Shown here piece after piece: positions 51,771 to 61,103 of a stretch of 64,000 bases of DNA (position 1 is the first letter of the stretch; each line of letters begins with the position of its first letter). Made by a program: the position numbers and the translations under genes. The notes beneath the pieces were generated by a model. That model was not told where the DNA came from, searched no databases, and worked only from the letters and a program-made list of their open reading frames with translations. The stretch comes from CAWJTV01 sp963845695 (GTDB lineage: Bacteria; Planctomycetota; Planctomycetia; Isosphaerales; Isosphaeraceae). Location: NCBI GenBank assembly GCA_963845695.1, contig CAWJTQ010000007.1:1-64000 (forward strand), given 5' to 3'.

Positions 51771-54700
51771 ATGACACGCAACCCGGCGGGAGTGGGACGT
51801 TGGCGAGAGGGAGGTTCATCACGCCGGCCCGCGCGCACGGGCCCCACCTCGGTCTCGAAGTGGATCGGGACCACGATCGTTGCGATGCTGCTGGCCGCCG
51901 CCGTCGGAGTCGCCGGCTGGCTGGCTTTCCAGGTCTGGTTTGCGACCGGCCCGCGGCCTTACTTCGTCGCCTTCTGGGTGGGTCCGTATGACAAGCCCGA
52001 AATCCCCCCGACCGCGTGGCGGGATGCCGACCGTCGATCCTTGATCGACGACCAGGTCTTCCCTAATGCGGACGCACGGACCGAGTCCGCCAGCAAGACG
52101 ACCTGGGAGGTCATGAGAAAACGGCTGGAGGACCTCGCCGGCCGCCCACGCGACGAGGCCGTGGTGGTGTACCTGTCGGCCTATGCGATCGTCGATCACG
52201 ACAAGAAGATCCAGATCATGGCGGCCGACTCCAGCCCCTACCAGGTGAAGACCCAGCTCCCGCTGTCCTGGGTCCTCGACCGGCTGAAGCTCTGCCCGGC
52301 GAAACACAAGCTGCTCGTACTGGACATCCTGCGAGGGATGATCGACCCTCGTGACGTTGGCGGGACGGCCGACGGGGTGGGCGACCTGATCGGTCAGGCC
52401 CTACAAAACTCCGCCGACCCCAACCGGCTCAATGACCCGGACCTGATGGTGATCGCCACGTGTGGGCCGGGCCAGGTGGTGCTGGGCTCGGAGACCCTCC
52501 GTCACTCGGTTTTCGGTTACTTCTTCCATCGAGCACTCACCACCGAGGAGGCCGACAGCGACGGCGATCGCGCGGTCTCGGTCCGGGAGCTGGCCAGCTA
52601 CCTGACCAGGAATGTCGACGCCTGGGCCATGCACTACCGCGGCGTTCATCAGAGCCCGGTGCTCCTGGGCCGCCAGCAGGGCGATTTCCTGCTGGCCGCC
52701 ACCCGGCCGCCGCGCCCGCCCGTCGCTCTCACCAAGGCCGAATCCGCCGACCAACCCCAGGAGGCCAAAGGTGACGAGACCTCCCAGGCCAAGGCCAAGG
52801 AACCGGCGGGTGAGGAAAAGGATCAGCCGAAGTCGAAGGAAGCCCTCGCCGGTACGGTCGAGAGCCAGTCGGAAAGCGCCTATCCCGCTTGGCTCGCTGC
52901 GGCGTGGACCATCGTTGAGCGATGGCGGAATTCGGACGATTTCCAGGCCGCGCCCCGCGTGTACCGGCGGCTGGCACGCGAGTCGATCCGGGCCGAGCTT
53001 CGATGGCGCGGCGGCGAACCGGCGGACACGATCCAGCGCGACCTGGAGAAGACCGTCGGCGAGCTGACCGGGGCGATGGAGCAGGCCAAGAAAATACCCC
53101 GGCCCCAGCCAGCCCGATCGGTCGGACAGGCTCGCGACTTCGGCTGGCAGCCTGACCCTGTGCTGACGGAGACTCTGACCAGGTTGCTCGGTCGGCGCAA
53201 CGAGCTTGCCGACGACTCGCCCGAGCTGGCCAAGGCGATGACGGAGAGTCTGGCGAAGTTCAAGGACAAGACGGGGCTCGACCTCGCCGGCGCCCTGGTC
53301 AACGCCGCGGAGAACGAGATCTTCGACGTGAAGACGCTGGCGTTCCTCGACCGGATCGTCGAGCAGTCCCGAACGCCCCGGGACATCCTGGAGTTGCGAT
53401 TCCTCCAGCAGCTTGCCAGCCGTGCCATGAAGCCCGGCGAGTGGAAACCCGACACGGCGCGCAAAGCCTGGATGACGGTCGTCTCTGCCGAACAGGCCAA
53501 TAGCCGGCCGGAGGCGATCGCCTGGGTCCGTCCCCGCCTCGACGAGGCCGACGCCAGCTTGCACGAGGCGCGCGTGCTGTTGCTCCCGGAGACCGCCAAT
53601 TATGCGTCATGGAAACAGATCGAGAAAATCTGGTCCGAAGCACAGGATACCTACCAGATCGTGGGCCAGCAGCAGCGAGCGATCCACGAGGGTCAGGCCG
53701 TACTGTCCAGGACACTCGATGCCCTCGTGAACCTGATCCCCTACCTGGAGGCCAGCCCGACGGCGGAGCTCCAGGCCGACTGGCTCGAGGCCGCCGACCA
53801 GAGCGGCGAGCTCGCTCGGAAGCTGCAACCGCCACAGGATCCGGAGGCGGCGGACGAGGGGGCCGCTGACGCCCTGGCCGAGGCCACACGTCCGCTCGAG
53901 GGCCGATTGCGGAAACTGCTGGCCCCGTTCCAGCCCGCCGCGGTGAAGGAGATCGTGGACGGCTGCCGAACGGGGGTCCCGCCGGATCCCGAGCTTGCCT
54001 CGCGGGTCGAGGCCATGCTCCTGACTCCCTTCCTCGCGGCCGCCGATCGCCGGGCCCTTCACGACGCCGCGCGGGTCCTCGACGCCCGCCTGGACAAGAC
54101 GTGGAAACCGGATGGCTCCGGCGGCTCGCCGGACGCCGCTCGGCGTGGCCAGCCCGGCGCCCGCGCGAGGCGGCGGTTCGATCGCATGGCCGCTTTCCTC
54201 AAACTGGCCGGCGACCCGACGACATCCCGCCTGCTCGACGAATTCCGACGGACCATCGAGAAGGGTGGCCAGAGCAAGTCGGCCAGCGGCCCCGACTTGC
54301 CCTGGGATATGTCCGACCCCGCCAGCGTCTGGTCGTCGATGGCCCGTTGTGCCGAACTGGCCTACGCCGCGTTCGACAACCTCATCAAGTCCGATCGGGC
54401 CGATGAGCTGGACCGGCCCGGCTGGCTGGCGCCGGTCTATGTTGCCGGGTTGGGCAACTGGACGTCCAATCCGAACCGGCGCAGCCGGGAGCGGGCCGCT
54501 CGGGACACCTGGACCTGGCTCGCCGCTCACTATCGACACGGGACCCGCGACCTGCCCAGGCTGTTGGACCCCGACGGCGTGCTGGAGCGGGCCGCCCTCG
54601 AATGCCCGATCGAAAGCCCAGACGCGCCGGCCGTCGCGCTGCGGATTGAAGGACGACCGGCCTCGACAATCCCACTCTCGCCTCGTCATACGACCGAAAC

Positions 54701-56705
54701 GATCAACCTCCAGCTTGTCCTGGCCGGCGCCGGCGCGGGCGCCGTTCAAAAGGTCAAGCTGGTTGTGCTCGAGCCGGAGGACCCGAGGCTCAAAGTCTCC
54801 GCACCCGCACCCGACGAGCTGGAAGTCTCGCCGACGGCCCCGACCCAGGTCGACTTCAAGGTGGAGCTGGTGGATGACCCGACCCGAGCCCGCGTGCCGC
54901 CACCGGCCGGACTCCTCGTGCGTGCACACACGCCGGATCGACGCACCTACCACGCGCTGGTCCCCTTGAAGATCGTCTCGAGTGGCATGGTTCCGACGCT
55001 GGCACTCAGCCGCAGTCCGGACGAGTGCGATGACCTGCCGATGGAACGGCTGCGACTGCGCCCGATCGCCGGGCGTCAACCGTTCTATATCTTCGTGAAG
55101 AACCCGACAGAACGGAACTGGGACGTGATCGTCGAGATCCTGGAGGGAGACAAGGTGTCAGCCAGTAGCGGGCCGAAACCGCTGTCAGTCCCCGCCGGTC
55201 CGTCGCCCGTACGGGTACCGGGTTTCGGCTCTCCGACGCCCAAACCCGATGGCGACCTGCGCGAGCTGACCGGAGACCTCCAGCTCCGGTTGAAAGACGC
55301 CACGGGCAGCCTGCTCGACGAGCAGTCGCTCCGCCCCGTCATCGCCGCGCCCCGCGACTACATCGAGGTGACCCGGAAGGAGTTCGCCCCGGCCGCTCCG
55401 GGGCAGTCCAACCGCCTGACTGTCGTTCTCCGTGCCCTGCCCGCGCTGGCTGGCCCTCCCTGCCTGGTCGAGCTGGTCCTGCCCAAGCTCCGCAAGTCGC
55501 CCAAGGAGGGACTGCGCCGCGGCCACCTCGAACCCGGCAAGACACTGACTCTCTACGCCGAGGACTTCGCGATGGAAACGCCCAGCGACGGACAGGCCCA
55601 CTTGTATCTCAACGTCAACGGCGTGCAGCGCGTGATCTGGTTCCAGGGCCGGTTTCCGGAGATCGGCCGCCCGCAGCAGTTGACCGAGTGGCCAGAGTCC
55701 CAGGTGAGCCTCAGCCCCGCTCTCCTCTTCGAACCCGGCAAGGATCCGCGGCTCCGCGTCGAGTTCAAGGTCGACAACGCTCCGGACAACGCCCGACTCG
55801 CCTTTCGCCTGGGCCGCTCCGAGGCAGGGCAGTTCCAGGATGACCTCAAGCCCTGGTCCGATGCGGCCAAGCGGCGGCGTATCGGCTTCGATCCCGGCGG
55901 CGAGGGCGGCGCCTTGCTCTTCGAAGCCACTTTGAAGGACTGGGTCCGGGAGTGGCCGGTTGCGGGGATCCTCGGTCGTCGCACGCTCCATGCCCAGCTC
56001 CTTGATGAAACCGAGCGCAACCCGCTGAGTCGCCCGTTCGAGATCGAGTTCACCCTCGATGACCAGTTGCCCGGCACCATGTCCGTCCAGCTTCCCGAGC
56101 GGATCACGAGAGGCAAGGTTCTACCGGTCCGCGCCTCGGCCACGCCCACTCCTTCGGGGATCCAGGAAGTGGCGCTCATCTTCGGCTCAAAGGGCGACTT
56201 CGATAAGGCCGTGGCCGAGAACCGCGCATTCACGGCTCGAAGGGATCCCGAACGTGGCGACTGGTCGGCGACGCTCCCGGTCCCCAAGGACGCACCGGCC
56301 AAGCTGGTCGTCACCGCCCGCTTCAAGACCGGAGTCGGCCTCACCGCCTTCAAATCCGAAGAAGTCGCCGTGATCGACGCTCCCGGTCCCGAGGACATGA
56401 AGCCGGCCGCCCCCAAGCACGGCACCATTACCGGAACCGTGAAGGTCGGAGACCTGCCCCAGCCCGGTTTGAAGGTCGATCTCTACCTCTACGATCCCAT
56501 GGCCGCCACCAACAAGTATGCGTTTGTTATCTCAAAGAATACCGACGGAAAAGGAGCATACTTATTTGATGATCTCGATCCGAAGATGTATCGGGTCATC
56601 TGCCAGAAGATCGACGGGATCAACAACCGGAGAGCCGACGAGTCCGTGACGCTCGAGCCCGGCCAGACCCGCATGCTGGAGCTGGAACTCAAATTGGGCA
56701 GGTAG
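51771..56705 (+). CDS. Giant membrane-anchored protein: degenerate caspase-like domain, C-terminal carboxypeptidase-regulatory-like domain
   Basis: 1644 residues, intact. A basic tail is followed by a membrane helix (TIVAMLLAAAVGVAGWLAFQ, ~34-56). A caspase-fold domain follows (~58-300): VVVYLSAYAIVDHDKK replaces the His-Gly loop, LLVLDILRGM replaces DxC, and the C-terminal p10-like part is well kept (VIATCGPGQVVLGSETLRHS, FGYFFHRAL, DSDGDRAVSVRELASYL). It is a pseudo-protease. Next come a Lys/Glu/Ala-rich linker, ~600 residues of helical domain, several beta-sandwich segments (~985-1530) and a CarboxypepD_reg/Cna-B-like domain (GTITGTVKVGDLPQPGLKVD … KNTDGKGAYLFDDLDPKMYR). Same-strand partner of the previous gene (154-base gap); convergent with tssM, only 38 bases away. 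Likely mostly extracytoplasmic. Function inferred only from location. Confidence 0.75.
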   Translation: MTRNPAGVGRWREGGSSRRPARTGPTSVSKWIGTTIVAMLLAAAVGVAGWLAFQVWFATGPRPYFVAFWVGPYDKPEIPPTAWRDADRRSLIDDQVFPNADARTESASKTTWEVMRKRLEDLAGRPRDEAVVVYLSAYAIVDHDKKIQIMAADSSPYQVKTQLPLSWVLDRLKLCPAKHKLLVLDILRGMIDPRDVGGTADGVGDLIGQALQNSADPNRLNDPDLMVIATCGPGQVVLGSETLRHSVFGYFFHRALTTEEADSDGDRAVSVRELASYLTRNVDAWAMHYRGVHQSPVLLGRQQGDFLLAATRPPRPPVALTKAESADQPQEAKGDETSQAKAKEPAGEEKDQPKSKEALAGTVESQSESAYPAWLAAAWTIVERWRNSDDFQAAPRVYRRLARESIRAELRWRGGEPADTIQRDLEKTVGELTGAMEQAKKIPRPQPARSVGQARDFGWQPDPVLTETLTRLLGRRNELADDSPELAKAMTESLAKFKDKTGLDLAGALVNAAENEIFDVKTLAFLDRIVEQSRTPRDILELRFLQQLASRAMKPGEWKPDTARKAWMTVVSAEQANSRPEAIAWVRPRLDEADASLHEARVLLLPETANYASWKQIEKIWSEAQDTYQIVGQQQRAIHEGQAVLSRTLDALVNLIPYLEASPTAELQADWLEAADQSGELARKLQPPQDPEAADEGAADALAEATRPLEGRLRKLLAPFQPAAVKEIVDGCRTGVPPDPELASRVEAMLLTPFLAAADRRALHDAARVLDARLDKTWKPDGSGGSPDAARRGQPGARARRRFDRMAAFLKLAGDPTTSRLLDEFRRTIEKGGQSKSASGPDLPWDMSDPASVWSSMARCAELAYAAFDNLIKSDRADELDRPGWLAPVYVAGLGNWTSNPNRRSRERAARDTWTWLAAHYRHGTRDLPRLLDPDGVLERAALECPIESPDAPAVALRIEGRPASTIPLSPRHTTETINLQLVLAGAGAGAVQKVKLVVLEPEDPRLKVSAPAPDELEVSPTAPTQVDFKVELVDDPTRARVPPPAGLLVRAHTPDRRTYHALVPLKIVSSGMVPTLALSRSPDECDDLPMERLRLRPIAGRQPFYIFVKNPTERNWDVIVEILEGDKVSASSGPKPLSVPAGPSPVRVPGFGSPTPKPDGDLRELTGDLQLRLKDATGSLLDEQSLRPVIAAPRDYIEVTRKEFAPAAPGQSNRLTVVLRALPALAGPPCLVELVLPKLRKSPKEGLRRGHLEPGKTLTLYAEDFAMETPSDGQAHLYLNVNGVQRVIWFQGRFPEIGRPQQLTEWPESQVSLSPALLFEPGKDPRLRVEFKVDNAPDNARLAFRLGRSEAGQFQDDLKPWSDAAKRRRIGFDPGGEGGALLFEATLKDWVREWPVAGILGRRTLHAQLLDETERNPLSRPFEIEFTLDDQLPGTMSVQLPERITRGKVLPVRASATPTPSGIQEVALIFGSKGDFDKAVAENRAFTARRDPERGDWSATLPVPKDAPAKLVVTARFKTGVGLTAFKSEEVAVIDAPGPEDMKPAAPKHGTITGTVKVGDLPQPGLKVDLYLYDPMAATNKYAFVISKNTDGKGAYLFDDLDPKMYRVICQKIDGINNRRADESVTLEPGQTRMLELELKLGR

Positions 56706-56743
56706 AGCGATCAGCGGGAGTCGGGTTGGACGGCTGAACCCGG

Positions 56744-58353
56744 TCAGCTTTCCTTCGAGGACGCGGCGCCGTCCGGGTTCGTCGGCTTGTTGAGGAATCG
56801 TTGGGCGATCCGGCCGGCGCCGGCGAGGAGGCCCAGGGTGATGATGAGGATGAGAGCGAGCCGGACGCGGCCGGCCAGTCGCGCCGCCGCGGCGTCCTGG
56901 TCCAGGGCCTCCTCGGTCCAGGTGACGCTGTCCTGGTCTTCCTTGATCAGCCGCATCAGGACGCCCGAGGCAAAGGCGTGCTCGGTCGCGAAGTCGCGGC
57001 CCGTACCGGCGAAGTAGCATCCGCCGAACAGGACCGGTTCACCGCGCAGGGTGGGGATGCAGTCCTTGATGAGGCGGCCCATTCGCTCGCCCCGTTCGAC
57101 GATTCCTTGCAGGAGCCGATAGAGCTGGATATTGGCACGAAGCACCTCATCGATGTCCTCGACTCCCTGCGATTCCACCTGGAACATCGTATGGATCATC
57201 GAGGGGAACAGACTGCCGGTGACCACCTCCACGGCTTCCCCGACTTTCTCCGGGACCTCGCCGGCAGTCAGGTCCGGGACCAGGGGGAAGCGCTGGCCCA
57301 TGCGTTTGCGCACCTGCTCGGCGGGGAGCCGCTCGACCAGCTCGGAGAAGCCGTCCACCTGCTCCAGCCCGCCGACCAGGGCCAGGACCGGGCAGCGCAT
57401 CTGGAAGGTGTCGAATACCTTGACCAGGTCCTTGCGGCAGGCGTCGGCGATCTCGGCGAGGTCGGGGCGGGTGTCGACACCGATGGGCAGCGTCACGAGC
57501 GCCTCCGTTGATCGGGCAGAACCCCCGTCGATCGCGGGTGATCAGCCGGCAGAGATGCCGCAGTCGCGCCAGGTGTCGATCGGAATCGTCGATCCGCTTC
57601 GTCCGCCCCGCACGCCGCCTGCGCCGCCTTGAAGGTCCCCTGGAAGTCCTCGATCCGAAGGGTCAACGCGCCGGCGGCACCCATTCCCATCGTCTTGAAC
57701 GGGTCGGCCGACTCGTCAGACATCGTCGCCATGACCTCCTCCAGGGCACCCACTCCCGGGCTCTCCTGACGATACTGGCCCAGCAATGAGGCACCGGGAC
57801 ACGTCAGCCAGATCCCGTCGCGGTTGGCGGTGACGTGCAGCGGGGCGTCGGGGTCACCCGGCACCAGGCGGACCGGCCCCTTGATCCCGGCGGCGCGGAA
57901 GAAGTCATCCTCGGAAGTGGAGGGCCAGCCCAGCACCAGGAACAACGGGGCATTGTCCAGCGCGATGTCGGACTGGCGCAGCGACTCCATCGCCTGGCTC
58001 CAGGCGCGGTCAATGTCGGGGAACTCGGACCCGACCGGCTCGATGTCCAGCATGAGAAGGCGATACAGCCACCAGCCCAGCCAGAGCATGACGTACAGGC
58101 AGAATGCCAGGAGCGGCAGCCAGAACCGGCCGACCCACGGCACCGTCGCGCGGATCATGTTCGACAGGCCGAGACGTTCCCACTGGTTGACCGCGGTCAG
58201 GACCGCCAGCACGATGCCGACCAGGATGATCCGCCCCAACCACCGGCCCGTCGGATCGCCGGACCGGGCCGACTCCCCGGTGTCGAACATGGGGAAAGCG
58301 AGGAAGAACAGACGCTTGAACAGGTCCAGGGGCTTCGCGATGATCGGGGTCAT
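56744..58353 (-). CDS. tssM: Short TssM-like (IcmF) protein, two frameshifts, P-loop lost
   Basis: ATG 58351-58353. Two membrane helices (RIILVGIVLAVLTAVNQW, PLLAFCLYVMLWLGWWL) are followed by the TssM cytoplasmic region. In place of Walker A it reads LFLVLGWPSTSEDDFF, without the GKT/GKS lysine. GIWLTCPGASLLGQY replaces the usual DTAGRY region. Then LARLRHLCRLITRDRRGFCP leads into VTLPIGVDTRPDLAEIADAC, MRCPVLALVGGLEQVDGFSE and a third helix (LALILIITLGLLAGAGRIA), and the protein ends 20 residues later. Reading it as one ~535-residue product needs a shift near 57585 and another near 57510. Canonical TssM has ~1100-1200 residues with a large periplasmic domain, which is wholly absent here. It forms the inner-membrane complex with TssL. 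Confidence 0.7.
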
Positions 58354-58390
58354 GATCGGTGACGAACTCGGAGGGGGTGAATTGATTCCG

Positions 58391-59038
58391 TCAGAATCGA
58401 TACAGCGCCAGGAGCACCAGGACGACGACCAGGGACACGGCTCCGTAGATCCCCACGACCCGGCGGAGTGTCTCCCGGCCCACCAGCGGCGAGACGTTGG
58501 TCTGAACGCCTCGGTCGCGAGGCGGTTGCCAGCCGGAGGGCCGGGTGAGCATAGGGCGCATCTCCTCGACGTATTCCCGCACCTTGCCCAGGTTGTCGAA
58601 GTAGGTGCCTCGGAAGCCCAGGACGGTACACAGGAAGAACGTCTCGACGGCATCGAGGCCGGGTTGCGTCGCCGTCCGCGGCGCCCCCGGGTGGCGGAGC
58701 ACGATGTCGGCCTGCTCCCAGAACTTGGTGGCCGCGACGTTCGTGCCGAAGAGCTCATACTCGAGAGTCCGCTCCTTCCAGTCGTCGGCCCAGGGCGGTT
58801 GGCAGTGGATGATGAACAGCTCATCGACCCAGCAGGCCAGGGCGTACCGGACGCCCAGAAACACCCCGTCGCCGATGTAGTCGGGGAGCCGGCGCCCTTC
58901 GGACTCGCTGCGGATCAGTGCGATGAGCTGCTGGCGCACGGCTTCGATGTCGGGCGACTCACCCCGATCGAGCCGGTCCTTGATATCCAGCGACTGACTG
59001 AGGACCTTGTAAACGATCCGTGCGAACGGTTTGTTCAT
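58391..59038 (-). CDS. tssL: TssL/DotU-like inner-membrane protein
   Basis: 215 residues from ATG 59036-59038 (the open frame extends upstream but is not TssL-like). The DotU fold is recognisable: IVYKVLSQSLDIKDRLDRGE, YALACWVDELFIIHC (the conserved ALDE-type region), LEYELFGTNVAATKFWEQAD, AVETFFLCTVLGFRGTY, and KVREYVEEMRPML. A single C-terminal membrane helix (VVGIYGAVSLVVVLVLLALY) ends the protein, as in T6SS TssL. It anchors TssK and binds TssM in type VI secretion. The gene starts 122 bases after tssK and is followed by tssM after 37 bases, so the three form one operon. No peptidoglycan-binding extension is present. Confidence 0.85.
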   Translation of the reverse strand: MNKPFARIVYKVLSQSLDIKDRLDRGESPDIEAVRQQLIALIRSESEGRRLPDYIGDGVFLGVRYALACWVDELFIIHCQPPWADDWKERTLEYELFGTNVAATKFWEQADIVLRHPGAPRTATQPGLDAVETFFLCTVLGFRGTYFDNLGKVREYVEEMRPMLTRPSGWQPPRDRGVQTNVSPLVGRETLRRVVGIYGAVSLVVVLVLLALYRF

Positions 59039-59160
59039 GGGACTGGCGATTCGCCTCCAAGCGGCGGGGAGCCCACGGTCGGCTCGGGTCCTGGTCCGCC
59101 GCGCCGCGGCACCGGCGGCCCTTGGTCTGTCAACGACCACGACTCCGACCCGATCGACGC

Positions 59161-60631
59161 TCAGGGGCGGCCGCCCGGCCGCCCGCCGTTGCTCCCCGCT
59201 CGCACTAGGACATACAGCGTGAACCGGAAGGTCATGTCCGAGCTCAACCGCAGGGTCACCTCCCGCTCTCCCTCCATCTTGCCGACCAGAATATCCTCCT
59301 TGAACCGGACCGCCAGCGTCCGAGAGCTCTCGACCGACTGCCACTCGTTCTGCTGGAGCTCGCGGTTGATCTGGAAGTAGGTCAGCGAGTTGGAGGCGCC
59401 CGCGTCGCGGGGCAGGGCCTGTGGGAGCGACGAGGCCGGCACTTGTGTGAACTGCAAGCCCACGTCGCGACGGCGGTAGATCATCTCGACTCGATCGGCA
59501 CTGCCGACCTTCGTGCCCAGACGCTCGAGCTCCCGGGCGCACTGATCGGGCTCCAGCGGGCTGACCACTCCGATGTACATCGGGATGCTCTTATCCAGCC
59601 AGGCCGGGGTGATGTTCAACCTGCATCCGTAGGCCGTGACCCACGAAGTCGCGTTCTTCATAGTCGGGCTCCGGCGCGATGTCCACCAGTTCGTCCAGAT
59701 AGCCCTTGATCCGGTGGAAGCAGCCGCCAAGGTCGTCGTGATTGTATCGCGGCAGGTCCGGCGGCCTACGCGTCGCGTGGAAGATCGAAAGCTGTCCGAC
59801 CAGCCGGCACAGCTCCAGGTAGGCCGTCAGCGGGTGAATCCCCTCCACGAACGCCAGGTTCGACAGGTAGGCCAGAGCCTCGTTGAAGACCCGGAGCTGG
59901 GCGAAGCTCAGGTTCCCCTTCTGCGAGAGGCTGTCCAGGGTGTCCAGGGTAATCCCCCGCGAGACCGCCTGTCCGGCGAGTTTCTCGACCTTCCGCCCGA
60001 TCCGGTCGTAGATGTGCTGGAGGACGCCCACCGCGAGCTCCGGCCAGGCGTCGCAGGCCAGCACCGGCGGGATGAAGCTAGTATCGAGCTGCGGCGTCGC
60101 CTCGGCCCGGTCCGACTTCTCCACCCGGGCCAGCGGGATCGTCTCGTATCCGCTGAGGTCCTGGGTCGACACGAGGAGCTTGAGGTTCAACCGACGGAAG
60201 GCCAGCGGCTGCGGATTGACGCCCAGGTTCTCGTCGTCCACCTGCCGCGTGATCAAGGAATACCGGTGATTTTCCGACGAGCCCTCGGTGAAGACGTTCG
60301 GGTGGCTCGATCGCAGCAGCGGCACGCCCAGGTAGATCATCACCTTGCGGTTGGCATCCAGCGACGGTTTGAGGTCCAGCTCCGGCAGCGGCCCGTCTTC
60401 CGGGACCTCGATCAGGGTCCCATCCCGCAGCCGCGCCTTCAGTTCTCCGACCGAGAATCGAAAATTCCCCAGGGCGTCGGTGTTGAGCTGGATCGATCGC
60501 AGGCCCCAGTTGTGGTGTACGGTCCACTTCTCGTCGAGCTGCATCAGCTTGACGATCTGTCGGTGTTCAGTCAGAAAATGGTGCTGGCGGAGGAACATTC
60601 CCTCGTGCCAGTGGACTTCACCTCTTGGCAT
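59161..60631 (-). CDS. tssK: TssK-like baseplate protein, one frameshift
   Basis: ATG 60629-60631 after GAGGGGGGTT. The start MPRGEVHWHEGMFLRQHHFL is the hallmark TssK N-terminus, which binds the baseplate. Further TssK features are the long beta-rich middle (GNFRFSVGELKARL, YETIPLARVEKSD) and the helical bundle (AYLSNLAFVEGIHPLTAYLE). The frame is lost near 59619 (LRMQV…), where one extra base leads to a stop 28 bases on. The other frame continues the family C-terminus (LNITPAWLDKSIPMYIGVVS, DVGLQFTQVPASSLPQAL, TLRLSSDMTFRFTLYVLVRA) to 59161. Combined length ~490, close to TssK's usual ~440-450. It links the baseplate to TssL/TssM. The tail-sheath genes, hcp, vgrG and clpV are not in the window. 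Confidence 0.85.
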
Positions 60632-61103
60632 GGTCTGCGCAACCCCCCTCGATCTCCGGGATCGACTGCCTCCGAATACAGATCGTTCGCTGGGTGCCTG
60701 GCCCGCGCCGCCCGATGCCGAGGTCGAGGCATCGACGCGGAACGATCATAACACAATCCTTCGGGCGATTCTTCAATTCCGTGTACGCGGAATCCTCCGA
60801 AGGACGGGCGTCTCGAGAGCCGTTGGAAAACGCATCGCGTTCAGTTGATGTGTCTGCTCGTCTCAACACAGGCTTCGACAGCGGTTTCCGACGCCAATCG
60901 CATCCTGTCTCGCCAGGCTCGGGGAGTTTCTCGAAGGCGACATCGCCCATGCATGCGACCCTACCAAAGGATTCCGACAGTGTAGTGCAAATACCATCGG
61001 CTCATGCAGGGAAATCGGCGCTCGCGTCGTGAGAAGAGTCGCTACCGATGCCGGTCTTGCTGGAGAGCGGGATCTGGTTCGATTACGCGCGATCCATGTC
61101 CCA
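60632..61103. other. Region between cstA and tssK, with a hairpin
   Basis: No gene recognised. A nested hairpin is present: CCTTCGG (60758-60764) with CCGAAGG (60797-60803) and, inside it, ATTCCG (60776-60781) with CGGAAT (60788-60793). It could end cstA transcription, but there is no T-run. The tssKLM promoter should also lie here. Confidence 0.35.
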
